Of a DNA stretch of 64,000 nt, positions 55,430-64,000 are shown piece after piece (the first letter of the stretch is position 1; each line of letters begins with the position of its first letter). Origin of the DNA: Microvirga brassicacearum. Its GTDB lineage: Bacteria > Pseudomonadota > Alphaproteobacteria > Rhizobiales > Beijerinckiaceae. A model generated the notes under the pieces. It was given only the letters and a program-made list of their open reading frames with translations, had not been told where the DNA came from and ran no database searches. A program made the position numbers and the translations under genes. Location of the stretch: positions 62,001 to 126,000 of the forward strand of contig NZ_VCMV01000004.1 of the NCBI RefSeq assembly GCF_008757455.1, read 5' to 3'.

Positions 55430-55460
55430 ACGGCGGCACAACATCGTGCCGCCGTTTTGC
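55430..55460 (+). terminator. Intrinsic terminator after the saccharopine/lysine dehydrogenase gene
   Basis: A 10-bp perfect stem (ACGGCGGCAC/GTGCCGCCGT) with a 6-nt loop, extended by A-T pairs, begins 13 nt after the stop and runs into TTTTGCTGTT. The T-tract is short, so read-through into the aldehyde dehydrogenase gene may occur. Confidence 0.65.
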
Positions 55461-55531
55461 TGTTCTAGCTTTGGCGAACGGCGGATGGCTCCGCCTTGAG
55501 CCTAAAACGCCATTGATGACCGGGAGTTTCC

Positions 55532-57097
<1,566 letters not shown>

Positions 57098-57101
57098 GAG
57101 C

Positions 57102-57229
57102 GAGTGGTGAGTGGTGAGTGGTGAAGTGCTGACGCGATCAGCAGCTTGCCCCTCACCACTCACTCTTCACCACCCGCTCGCCGCTCGCCACTCGCCACTC
57201 ACCATTCGCCATTCGCCATTCGCCATTCG
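57102..57229. repeat. Heptanucleotide tandem repeats in inverted orientation
   Basis: Three copies of GAGTGGT (57102-57122) are followed by a small hairpin (TGCTGA-CGCGA-TCAGCA, 57127-57143). About eleven heptamers of the complementary type then run in one register from 57152 to 57229, ending in four perfect CCATTCG copies at 57202-57229. The first arm can pair with the CTCACCA units, giving a large composite stem-loop between the aldehyde dehydrogenase and TPP enzyme genes. Such short tandem heptamers are non-coding, recombination-prone elements. Confidence 0.8.
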
Positions 57230-57256
57230 CCCCTCTCCCAAACCACGAGCGTCCCC

Positions 57257-58945
57257 ATGACAGCGCCCTCCCGCACCGGCGGCCAGATTCTTGTCGATCA
57301 ACTTCTCGTTCACGGGGTCGATCACATCTTCTGCGTGCCGGGCGAGAGTTATCTGGCGGCGCTGGACGCGCTGCATGACGCGTCGATCACCGTCACCGTC
57401 TGCCGCCAGGAAGGCGGCGCGGCGATGATGGCCGAGGCTCACGGCAAGCTCACGGGCCGTCCCGGCATCTGTTTCGTCACCCGCGGTCCGGGCGCCACCA
57501 ACGCCTCTCCGGGCCTGCACATCGCCAAGCAGGATTCGACGCCGATGATCCTGTTCGTAGGACAGATCGAGCGTGGCATGCGCGAGCGCGAAGCGTTTCA
57601 GGAACTGGATTACCGCGCGGCGTTCGGCGCCATCGTCAAATGGGCGACCGAAGTCGACGACCCGGCGCGGTTTCCCGAAATCGTCTCCCGCGCCTTCCAT
57701 GTGGCCACATCCGGCCGGCCCGGCCCGGTGGTGATCGCGCTTCCCGAAGACGTCCTGACCGAAATGGCGGCCGTCGCCGACGCGCCGCGCTACAAGGTCG
57801 TCGAGAGCTTCCCCTCCGCGCAGCAGATGGACGACCTGCAAAAACTCCTGAGCGGCGCCAAAAATCCCATCGTCCTGCTTGGCGGCAGCCGCTGGTCGGA
57901 AGCGGCGGTAAAGGACTTCGCGCAATTTGCCGAAACATTCCAGCTTCCGGTTGCCTGCACGTTCCGGCGCCAGATGCTCTTCGCGGCGGATCATGCCTCC
58001 TACGCTGGAGATCTCGGCCTCGGCGTCAACCCGAAGCTGCTGGCGCGGATCAAGGACGCCGATCTGATTCTCGCTTTCGGCACCCGCATGTCCGAGATTG
58101 CGAGCCAATCCTATACGCTTCTCGGGATTCCGGCGCCGCAGCAGACGCTCGTCCATATCCACGCCGATCCGAGCGAACTCGGCCGCGTCTACAGCCCGCA
58201 TCTCGCCATCAACGCATCGCCGGTACCCTTTGCTGCCGCATTGGGGACCCTGAAGCCGTCGGGGACGCCCGCCTGGAGCGAAGCCACCAAGGCGGCGCAC
58301 GCCGAATATCTTGCCTGGAGCGAACCATCGAAGATCCGCCACCCGGGCGATTTTCAGATGGGCGAGGTGATGGCGCATCTGCGCAAGACGCTGTCGCCCG
58401 AGACCATCTTCTGCAACGGTGCCGGCAATTTCGCCACCTGGGTGCACCGGTTCTGGCCCTTCACCCGCTACGGCACCCAACTCGCCCCGACCTGCGGCTC
58501 GATGGGCTACGGCGTGCCCGCGGCGGTGGGCGCCAAGCGCGTGCAGCCCGAGAGCCCCGTGGTGGTGTTTGCCGGCGACGGCGATTTCCTCATGAACGGG
58601 CAGGAATTCGCCACTGCCGTCCAATACGACCTGCCGATTCTCGTCATCCTCCTCGATAACGGCATGTACGGCACGATCCGCATGCATCAGGAGCGCGATT
58701 ATCCCGGCCGGGTCTCTTCGACCCTCTTGAAAAACCCTGATTTCGCCGCTTATGCCAAAGCCTTCGGCGGCTACGGTGAGCGTGTCGAGCGCACCGCGGA
58801 CTTCGCGCCGGCACTCGAACGCGCGCTGGCGTCAGGCAAGCCCGCGATCCTCCATTGCATGCTCGATCCGGAGGCGATCACGCCGAGCATGTCGCTGACG
58901 CAGATTCGCGAGAAGGCGCTGGCGAACCAAAGCTTGATGGGCTGA
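57257..58945 (+). CDS. Thiamine-pyrophosphate-dependent enzyme, acetolactate synthase-like
   Basis: A 562-residue protein with the three-domain layout of the AHAS/2-oxo-acid decarboxylase family. The TPP-activating Glu52 is in CRQEGGAAMMAEAHGKLTG, the middle domain has NPIVLLGGSRW, and the C-terminal TPP/Mg site is FAGDGDFLMNGQEF with LLDNGMYGTI. No regulatory (IlvN-like) gene is adjacent, so it is probably not the biosynthetic AHAS. Position after the P6C dehydrogenase suggests action on a 2-oxo acid from amino acid breakdown, such as 2-oxoadipate; this is inference. The in-frame start at 57146 lies in heptamer repeats and was rejected in favour of ATG 57257. Confidence 0.85.
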   Translation: MTAPSRTGGQILVDQLLVHGVDHIFCVPGESYLAALDALHDASITVTVCRQEGGAAMMAEAHGKLTGRPGICFVTRGPGATNASPGLHIAKQDSTPMILFVGQIERGMREREAFQELDYRAAFGAIVKWATEVDDPARFPEIVSRAFHVATSGRPGPVVIALPEDVLTEMAAVADAPRYKVVESFPSAQQMDDLQKLLSGAKNPIVLLGGSRWSEAAVKDFAQFAETFQLPVACTFRRQMLFAADHASYAGDLGLGVNPKLLARIKDADLILAFGTRMSEIASQSYTLLGIPAPQQTLVHIHADPSELGRVYSPHLAINASPVPFAAALGTLKPSGTPAWSEATKAAHAEYLAWSEPSKIRHPGDFQMGEVMAHLRKTLSPETIFCNGAGNFATWVHRFWPFTRYGTQLAPTCGSMGYGVPAAVGAKRVQPESPVVVFAGDGDFLMNGQEFATAVQYDLPILVILLDNGMYGTIRMHQERDYPGRVSSTLLKNPDFAAYAKAFGGYGERVERTADFAPALERALASGKPAILHCMLDPEAITPSMSLTQIREKALANQSLMG

Positions 58946-58962
58946 TCGCGCCGAGCGCAGCG

Positions 58963-58992
58963 TTGACGATTGCAAGGGACTGCCCGTATAAG
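58963..58992 (+). promoter_or_regulatory. Candidate promoter for the YjhX-family gene
   Basis: TTGACG (58963-58968) and TATAAG (58987-58992) are 18 nt apart, a good vegetative promoter match. Transcription from about 59000 would leave a ~140-nt untranslated leader. That leader holds the hairpin GCCCGCC/GGCGGGC at 59047-59068, which competes with a smaller AAAGC/GCTTT pairing. Confidence 0.5.
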
Positions 58993-59140
58993 ACGGCGTT
59001 CGACGCCTTGGAGTTTTTATGCGCAGAGAAACCGAGTCCCGGTAAAGCCCGCCAGCTTTCAGGCGGGCAACGGCTGACGACCGCCGAACGCGCATGCGCG
59101 CGTCACTCTCTGACACACCGCATAATCTCAGGTTTTTCCC

Positions 59141-59398
59141 GTGAACGTTTCCCGCGACGGGCAGCGCGTGCTCCACGTGCTGGCCCAAGGCGGTTGCATT
59201 CGTCATTACAAGGATGACGATGGCCGCATCTTCGAAATCGAATGCCTCACCCGGGAAGGTTGGCTTCTCTCTGTTTGCACGATGGAATTGTTCAAGTCGC
59301 TGCGTCAGCGCAGCCTGATCGCTTCGAGCAATTCCGGGCCCTATCGCATCACGCGGCTGGGGCTGCAGGCTGTAAGGAGCAGGCCGGATAATCGGTAG
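59141..59398 (+). CDS. YjhX/UPF0386-family small protein
   Basis: An 85-residue protein starting at GTG. The pattern VSRDGQRVLHVLAQGGCIRH, EIECLTREGWLLSVCTMELF and GPYRITRLGLQAVRSRPDNR matches the UPF0386/YjhX family, whose E. coli member has been listed as a toxin-like protein. The winged-helix-like length and conserved C-terminal LDNR-type end agree. No antitoxin partner is visible next to it, so toxin action should not be assumed. It has its own promoter-like site and terminator, so it is a single-gene unit. Confidence 0.8.
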   Translation: MNVSRDGQRVLHVLAQGGCIRHYKDDDGRIFEIECLTREGWLLSVCTMELFKSLRQRSLIASSNSGPYRITRLGLQAVRSRPDNR

Positions 59399-59403
59399 AT
59401 GAA

Positions 59404-59443
59404 CGAAGCCCCGGAATGCGACCTCCGGGGCTTCGACTTTTTT
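59404..59443 (+). terminator. Intrinsic terminator after the YjhX-family gene
   Basis: A 12-bp perfect stem (CGAAGCCCCGGA/TCCGGGGCTTCG) with an 8-nt loop starts 6 nt after the stop; GAC then six T residues follow. There is no T-run in the opposite direction, so it acts on the plus strand only. The convergent transaldolase gene ends 10 nt further on. Confidence 0.85.
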
Positions 59444-59452
59444 GGACGACGG

Positions 59453-60424
59453 TTAGGCTGCCTTTGCCGTCTCGAGCCTCTTGGCGACGAGCGCGCGCAG
59501 CGAGCGCAGATCCTTCACGAAGGCGCGGATGCCTTCCGAGAGCTTTTCGGTCGCCATCGCGTCCTCGTTCAGGGCGAAGCGGAAGGCCTTTTCGTCAAGG
59601 ACTGGGGCGGCGGGTGCCCGCGCGACATTCTCGTTCGTGAGCTTGCGCGGCAGCTCGCCCTCGGCCTTCGCCAATTCGTCCAGCAACACGGGCGAAATGG
59701 TCAGCCGATCGCAACCCGCCAGCGCCTCGATTTCACCGATATTGCGGAACGACGCCCCCATGACCACCGTCTTGACGCCTTGCGCCTTGTAGGCCGCGTA
59801 GATCTTGCGCACCGACACGACGCCGGGATCGGTCTCGCCCGTATAGGGGCCACCGCCGGCCTTCACGTGCCAGTCGAGGATGCGCCCGACGAAGGGCGAA
59901 ATGAGAAAGACGCCCGCTTCCGCGCAGGCCTGGGCCTGGGCCTGACAAAACAGGAGGGTGAGATTGCAGTCGATCCCCTCTCGCTGGAGCACCTCCGCGG
60001 CGCGGATGCCCTCCCAGGTGGAGGCGATCTTGATGAGGATGCGCTCGCGCCCGATGCCGCGCTCTTCGTAGGCGCGGATCAGGGCGCGGGCCTTGGCGAG
60101 CGTCGCCTCGGTGTCGAAGGAGAGATCGGCATCAACTTCGGTAGAGACGCGTCCCGGCACGATCCCGGCCAGTTCGCCGCCGAAGGCCACCGCCAGCCGG
60201 TCGCAGATGGCAGCGGTCACGTGGTCTGCCGCGCCGCTCTGGCCACGGCCCCAATTCAGAGCCTCGTCGATCAAGTGGGAGTAGGCGGGGTTCTCGACCG
60301 CTTTCAGCAGCAGCGTCGGGTTCGTGGTGCAATCCTGCGGCTTCAGGCGGCGCACCGCATCGAGGTCACCCGTATCGGCGACGACAACCGTCATGGCGCG
60401 CAATTGGTCGAGTTTGGAGGGCAT
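59453..60424 (-). CDS. tal: Transaldolase
   Basis: A 323-residue classical TalB-type transaldolase of the pentose phosphate pathway. Schiff-base Lys132 is in [12 protein letters not shown], at the same number as in E. coli Tal[11 protein letters not shown] at 31-40, [14 protein letters not shown] and [17 protein letters not shown] are family signatures. It transfers a dihydroxyacetone unit from fructose-6-phosphate or sedoheptulose-7-phosphate. It is on the same strand as the LysR gene upstream but about 100 nt away, and probably independent. Confidence 0.95.
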   Translation of the reverse strand: MPSKLDQLRAMTVVVADTGDLDAVRRLKPQDCTTNPTLLLKAVENPAYSHLIDEALNWGRGQSGAADHVTAAICDRLAVAFGGELAGIVPGRVSTEVDADLSFDTEATLAKARALIRAYEERGIGRERILIKIASTWEGIRAAEVLQREGIDCNLTLLFCQAQAQACAEAGVFLISPFVGRILDWHVKAGGGPYTGETDPGVVSVRKIYAAYKAQGVKTVVMGASFRNIGEIEALAGCDRLTISPVLLDELAKAEGELPRKLTNENVARAPAAPVLDEKAFRFALNEDAMATEKLSEGIRAFVKDLRSLRALVAKRLETAKAA

Positions 60425-60523
60425 CGAGAGCTCCGTTCGCTGGTGCGGCCAGCCTTAGCCCCTCTCGCCGTCTCCGTGAAGCCCGAACAACGGCAGACGT
60501 CGTCGCACCGAGCCGGGAAGCTC

Positions 60524-61414
60524 TTAAAAAAACAAGCCCCGGTTGGCTTTCACCCGGCTGAGAATGAACGCGTGAACCTCCTCGACGCGCCGGAGGGAGC
60601 GGACATCGCTGTGCGTCACCAGCCAATAGGTCCGCATGAACGACGTCTCGGGCAGGACGACCCGCAATTCCGGGAACGGCCGGAGGGCGTAGTCGTGCAG
60701 CACCCCGAGACCCGCGCCCGCCCGCACGGCCTCCACCTGCGCCACCACGCTGGCGCATTCGTAGCGCCGAGAGGTGTATTTCTCGAAGCTCGAGAAATAA
60801 TCCAGCACCGGGCTGTAGAGCAGATCGGGCACATAAGTCACAAGCGTCTTGTCCGCGAGGTCCGCCGGCTCGTTTATGGGCCCATGTCGCTCCAGATAGG
60901 CCTGCGACGCGTAAAGCCGAAGTCGGTAATCGGTGAGTTTGCGTGACACCAGACGCGCTTCGGTCGGCTGCTCGAGGGTGATGGCGATATCGGCCTCACG
61001 CTTGGTTAGCGAGAACGTCCGCGGCAAAGCGACGAGTTGCAGGGTGAGGCCGGGATGGCGTTCCGCCAATGCTCCAAGCTCCGGGGCGAGGAAATAGCTC
61101 CCGAAGCCATCCGGGGCGCCGACACGGACGGTCCCGGACAACGCCAGATCGGAGCCGCCGATTTCGCTCGCCACCGCGAGCGCCTGGCTTTCCATGGTTT
61201 CCGCCTTGGCGAGAAGCCGCTCGCCTTCCTCGGTCAATGAATATCCTTGGGGCCTGCGCTCGAAGAGCTTGGTTTTCAAGGCGTGCTCCAGGGCGGCAAT
61301 CCGGCGCGACACAGTGGTGTGATCGGCCTCCAGCTGCCGCGCGGCCACGGTCAGCCGCCCGGCGCGCGCGACGGCGAGAAAGAAGCGGAGATCGTTCCAA
61401 TCGAAAGCGCTCAA
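60524..61414 (-). CDS. LysR-family transcriptional regulator
   Basis: A 296-residue LysR regulator. The N-terminal helix-turn-helix is FDWNDLRFFLAVARAGRLTV with HTTVSRRIAALEHALKTKLF, and an effector domain follows from ~90. A TTG at 61414 behind AGAGGTGG gives the family-standard N-terminus SAFDWNDLRF. ATGs at 61438 and 61477 in frame lack a ribosome binding site and would extend into the palindromes upstream. It is divergent from mmsA, 130 nt apart, and is the likely regulator of valine/3-hydroxyisobutyrate catabolism. Confidence 0.85.
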   Translation of the reverse strand: MSAFDWNDLRFFLAVARAGRLTVAARQLEADHTTVSRRIAALEHALKTKLFERRPQGYSLTEEGERLLAKAETMESQALAVASEIGGSDLALSGTVRVGAPDGFGSYFLAPELGALAERHPGLTLQLVALPRTFSLTKREADIAITLEQPTEARLVSRKLTDYRLRLYASQAYLERHGPINEPADLADKTLVTYVPDLLYSPVLDYFSSFEKYTSRRYECASVVAQVEAVRAGAGLGVLHDYALRPFPELRVVLPETSFMRTYWLVTHSDVRSLRRVEEVHAFILSRVKANRGLFF

Positions 61415-61442
61415 GGGACCACCTCTGGGCGAAATCATATTG

Positions 61443-61471
61443 GTGTTTTCGCACAACACTGAAATCATTTC
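61443..61471. promoter_or_regulatory. Two inverted repeats in the LysR-mmsA divergent space
   Basis: GTGTT-N7-AACAC (61443-61459) fits the LysR T-N11-A box form, and GAAAT-C-ATTTC (61461-61471) is a perfect 11-bp palindrome directly next to it. Both lie between the divergent starts of the LysR gene and mmsA, where a LysR activator would bind. Confidence 0.5.
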
Positions 61472-61543
61472 ACCCATAGTGCTGCGATTTTAACAATGAT
61501 AGCCTTTGGCGAAATCCAGCATCTCCAAGGGAAGGAAAACGCC

Positions 61544-63040
61544 ATGCGCGACGTCGGACATTTCATCGGCGGCAAACACGTTGCCGGAACATCTGGCCGC
61601 TCGGCCGACATCTTCCAACCCATGACCGGCGAGGTCATCGGCAGGGTGGCCCTCGCCTCGCGCGACGAGCTGCGCAAAGCGGTGGAGAACGCCAAGGCGG
61701 CGCAGCCGGCCTGGGCCGCCACCAACCCGCAGCGCCGCGCCCGCGTGATGATGCGGTTTCTCGAACTCATCGCCAAGGAAACCGACTCTCTGGCGGAATT
61801 GCTCGCCCGCGAGCATGGCAAGACGATCCCGGACGCCAAGGGTGACATCCAGCGCGGCGTCGAGGTGGTGGAATTCTGCACCGGCATTCCGCATTTGATG
61901 AAGGGCGATTTCTCGGAAGGCGCCGGCCCCGGCATCGACATGTACTCTATCCGCCAGCCGCTGGGCGTCGTCGCGGGCATCACGCCGTTCAACTTTCCGG
62001 CCATGATCCCGCTCTGGAAGCTCGCGCCCGCGATCTCTTGCGGCAATGCCTACATCCTGAAACCGTCCGAGCGCGATCCCGGCGTGCCGATGCGGTTGGC
62101 CGAACTGATGATGGAAGCGGGCCTGCCGGCCGGCATTCTCAACGTGGTCAACGGCGACAAGGAAGCGGTCGACGGCATCCTCGACGATCCCGACATCATG
62201 GCGGTGGGTTTCGTCGGCTCCACGGCCATCGCCGAATACGTCTATACCCGCGCCACTGCCCACGGGAAGCGCGCCCAGTGCTTCGGCGGCGCCAAGAACC
62301 ACATGATCATCATGCCGGACGCCGATCTCGATCAGGCCGCCGACGCCCTCATCGGCGCCGGCTTCGGCTCGGCGGGCGAGCGCTGCATGGCGATCTCCGT
62401 CGCGGTGCCGGTGGGCAAGGCCACGGCGGATGCGTTGATGGACCGGCTGATCCCCCGCGTGGAGAGCCTGAAGGTCGGTCCTTCGACCGATCCTTCGGCG
62501 GATTTCGGGCCGATGGTCACCAAGGCGCATCTGGAAAAGGTTCGCTCCTATGTCGATCTCGGCGTCAACGAAGGCGCGAAACTCGTGGTCGATGGCCGCA
62601 ATTTCAAAATGCAGGGCTACGAGAACGGTTTCTACATGGGCGGATGCCTGTTCGACGACGTGAAGCCGGACATGCGCATCTACAAGGAAGAGATCTTCGG
62701 CCCGGTGCTCTCTGTGGTCCGCGCCAAGGATTACGAAGACGCGCTTCGCCTTCCGAGCGAGCATGAATACGGCAACGGCGTCGCGATCTACACCCGCGAC
62801 GGCGATGCGGCGCGCGATTTCGCCTCGCGCGTGAATGTCGGCATGGTCGGCATCAACATTCCGATCCCGGTTCCGCTGGCCTATTACACCTTCGGCGGCT
62901 GGAAGCGCTCGGGCTTCGGCGACCTCAACCAGCACGGTCCCGACGCGATCCGCTTCTACACCAAGACCAAGACCGTCACCTCCCGCTGGCCCTCGGGCAC
63001 CAAGGAAGGCGCGGAGTTCTCGATCCCGACGATGAAGTAG
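61544..63040 (+). CDS. mmsA: Methylmalonate-semialdehyde dehydrogenase (CoA-acylating)
   Basis: A 498-residue aldehyde dehydrogenase that converts methylmalonate semialdehyde to propionyl-CoA in valine (and inositol) breakdown. IRQPLGVVAGITPFNFPAMI, GFVGSTAIAEYVYTRATAHG and FGGAKNHMIIMPDADLDQAA are MmsA-specific; catalytic Cys is in GSAGERCMAISVAV. The usual ALDH catalytic Glu is replaced in the GGAKNH region, as expected for the CoA-dependent type. ATG 61544 has AAGGGAAGG upstream; the frame from 61496 is unlikely. An acyl-CoA dehydrogenase gene follows. Confidence 0.93.
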   Translation: MRDVGHFIGGKHVAGTSGRSADIFQPMTGEVIGRVALASRDELRKAVENAKAAQPAWAATNPQRRARVMMRFLELIAKETDSLAELLAREHGKTIPDAKGDIQRGVEVVEFCTGIPHLMKGDFSEGAGPGIDMYSIRQPLGVVAGITPFNFPAMIPLWKLAPAISCGNAYILKPSERDPGVPMRLAELMMEAGLPAGILNVVNGDKEAVDGILDDPDIMAVGFVGSTAIAEYVYTRATAHGKRAQCFGGAKNHMIIMPDADLDQAADALIGAGFGSAGERCMAISVAVPVGKATADALMDRLIPRVESLKVGPSTDPSADFGPMVTKAHLEKVRSYVDLGVNEGAKLVVDGRNFKMQGYENGFYMGGCLFDDVKPDMRIYKEEIFGPVLSVVRAKDYEDALRLPSEHEYGNGVAIYTRDGDAARDFASRVNVGMVGINIPIPVPLAYYTFGGWKRSGFGDLNQHGPDAIRFYTKTKTVTSRWPSGTKEGAEFSIPTMK

Positions 63041-63053
63041 GGTCGAATGTGAT

Positions 63054-63073
63054 GGCCGGGCTTGGTCCCGGCC
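63054..63073. repeat. REP-like palindrome after mmsA
   Basis: GGCCGGG and CCCGGCC surround a CTTGGT loop, 14 nt after the mmsA stop. The GATGGCCGGGCTTGG wording is typical of short dispersed palindromes of alphaproteobacteria and resembles the loop of the 50985-51016 element (CTTGGA). There is no T-run. Confidence 0.5.
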
Positions 63074-63132
63074 CTCGCCGCCCTAGGTCGTTTGCCAAGC
63101 AGACCAAGTATCCGGGAGCACGATCGGACGCC

Positions 63133-64000
63133 ATGAACCAGTTCTCGCTCACCGACGATCAGATCGCCATCCGCGACATGGCGCTTGCCTTTGCGGCGGA
63201 AAACCTTGCTCCGCATGCGCTTGAATGGGACGAGAAGCGGCATTTCCCCGTCGATGTGATGCGCGAGGCGGCGGCGCTCGGGATGGCGGCGATCTATACG
63301 CGGGACGATGTGGGCGGGTCCGGCATGACGCGCCTCGACGCGGCGCTGATTTTTGAGGCGCTGGCGACAGGCTGCCCGACGATTTCAGCCTATCTGTCGA
63401 TCCACAACATGGTGGCGTGGATGATCGACCGTTACGGGTCCGACGAACAGCGCCAGCGCTTCCTGCCTAAACTCTGCACCATGGAATACATCGGCAGCTA
63501 TTGCCTGACCGAACCGGGTTCCGGTTCCGACGCAGCGGCGCTGAAGACACGCGCGGTACGCGACGGCGATCATTACGTGCTCAATGGCGTCAAGCAGTTC
63601 ATCTCGGGCGCCGGCGTGTCCGACATTTACGTGACGATGGTCCGCACCGGTGAGAGCGGCCCATCCGGAATTTCAACTCTGGTTGTCGAGAAAGACGCGC
63701 CCGGCCTTTCGTTCGGCGCGATCGAGAAGAAGATGGGCTGGAACGCGCAACCGACCCGCGCGGTCATCTTCGAGGATGTGCGGGTCCCGGTCGCCAACCG
63801 GCTTTCCGACGAGGGCATGGGATTCAAGATTGCCATGTCGGGCCTCGATGGCGGGCGGCTCAATATCGGCGCCTGCTCCCTCGGCGGTGCGCAATCGGCT
63901 CTCGACAAGACGCTGACTTATGCCGGCGACCGCAAGGCGTTCGGCAGGCGCATCGCGGATTTCCAGGCCCTGCAATTCAGGCTTGCCGACATGGCGACCG
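63133..64000 (+). CDS. Acyl-CoA dehydrogenase, probably isobutyryl-CoA dehydrogenase (3' end missing)
   Basis: The first 289 residues of an acyl-CoA dehydrogenase that runs past the window end. The N-terminal helical domain starts FSLTDDQIAIRDMALAFAAE; the FAD/substrate segment IGSYCLTEPGSGSDAAALKT and the beta-domain MGWNAQPTRAVIFEDVRVPV are clear, with SGLDGGRLNIGACSLGGAQ beginning the C-terminal domain. The catalytic Glu lies beyond the edge. Being next to mmsA it probably acts on isobutyryl-CoA in valine breakdown. The upstream gap of 92 nt contains a REP-like hairpin. Confidence 0.85.
   Translation, partial: MNQFSLTDDQIAIRDMALAFAAENLAPHALEWDEKRHFPVDVMREAAALGMAAIYTRDDVGGSGMTRLDAALIFEALATGCPTISAYLSIHNMVAWMIDRYGSDEQRQRFLPKLCTMEYIGSYCLTEPGSGSDAAALKTRAVRDGDHYVLNGVKQFISGAGVSDIYVTMVRTGESGPSGISTLVVEKDAPGLSFGAIEKKMGWNAQPTRAVIFEDVRVPVANRLSDEGMGFKIAMSGLDGGRLNIGACSLGGAQSALDKTLTYAGDRKAFGRRIADFQALQFRLADMAT

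Noticed and set aside
57102-57229. Heptamer array considered as a CRISPR array
   Set aside because: Units are 7 nt with no spacers, and no cas genes are present.
57146-57256. In-frame upstream start of the TPP enzyme giving a His/Ser/Pro-rich N-terminus
   Set aside because: The extra residues are a translation of the heptamer repeats and have no relation to the enzyme family; ATG 57257 starts the conserved domain.
59399-60946. Long plus-strand ORF opposite transaldolase and LysR
   Set aside because: It starts within the terminator stem and spans two real minus-strand genes; composition is that of a GC-rich shadow frame.

Overview
The window is a high-GC, gene-dense stretch of chromosome from an alphaproteobacterium, most likely a member of the Hyphomicrobiales (Rhizobiales). 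The grounds are codon and GC use, the large share of ABC importers, E. coli-like DppA and UgpB paired with rhizobial-type neighbours, short intergenic palindromes, and many 4-nt ATGA start/stop overlaps. The exact genus cannot be fixed from sequence alone. There are no rRNA or tRNA genes, insertion sequences, phage genes or CRISPR arrays, and no gap between genes exceeds about 300 bases.

Region by region. 1-0.85 kb: start of an RND efflux adaptor gene divergent from a TetR regulator, with two perfect palindromes between them. 0.85-4.3 kb: glutarate/glutaryl-CoA module (CoA-transferase, glutaryl-CoA dehydrogenase, LysR). 4.3-5.5 kb: Bcr/CflA-type drug exporter. 5.7-10.5 kb: ABC importer of the ferric/phosphonate/hexose-phosphate type split over two divergent units, the second carrying a PP2C-like phosphatase. 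10.6-12.1 kb: short-chain dehydrogenase and a SnoaL-like protein. 12.3-23.5 kb: an eight-gene chemosensory operon of the Wsp/alternative-function type that ends in two hybrid histidine kinases instead of a CheY or diguanylate cyclase. 23.8-29.4 kb: complete dppABCDF dipeptide importer. 29.4-33.7 kb: AI-2E family membrane protein with a long C-terminal extension, and an M3 peptidyl-dipeptidase. 34-37.1 kb: aldose 1-epimerase, SMP-30 lactonase and amidase. 37.3-41.9 kb: branched-chain amino acid/amide ABC importer with a fused LivH-LivM permease. 42-43.4 kb: [2Fe-2S] ferredoxin and thioredoxin-reductase-like ferredoxin reductase. 43.5-47.7 kb: M20 amidohydrolase, two GNAT acetyltransferases, a small secreted repeat protein and a histidine ammonia-lyase-like enzyme. 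48-52.4 kb: ugpBAEC glycerol-3-phosphate importer. 52.5-59 kb: lysine/aminoadipate catabolic cluster (FAD oxidase, Lrp regulator, saccharopine/lysine dehydrogenase, aminoadipate-semialdehyde dehydrogenase, TPP enzyme). 59-60.4 kb: YjhX-family protein and transaldolase. 60.5-64 kb: LysR regulator divergent from mmsA and an acyl-CoA dehydrogenase (valine catabolism), cut by the window end.

Taken together the region is a scavenging and amino-acid-catabolism neighbourhood. Peptides, amides, branched-chain amino acids and glycerol phosphate enter through ABC importers. Lysine can be taken through P6C and aminoadipate (52.5-57 kb) to glutaryl-CoA and crotonyl-CoA (0.9-3.3 kb), and valine through MmsA. 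The most unusual system is the chemosensory operon, whose CheA signal appears to be handed to two further histidine kinases. One of these carries a second receiver that has lost its phosphoacceptor Asp, one acidic-pocket residue and the conserved Lys.
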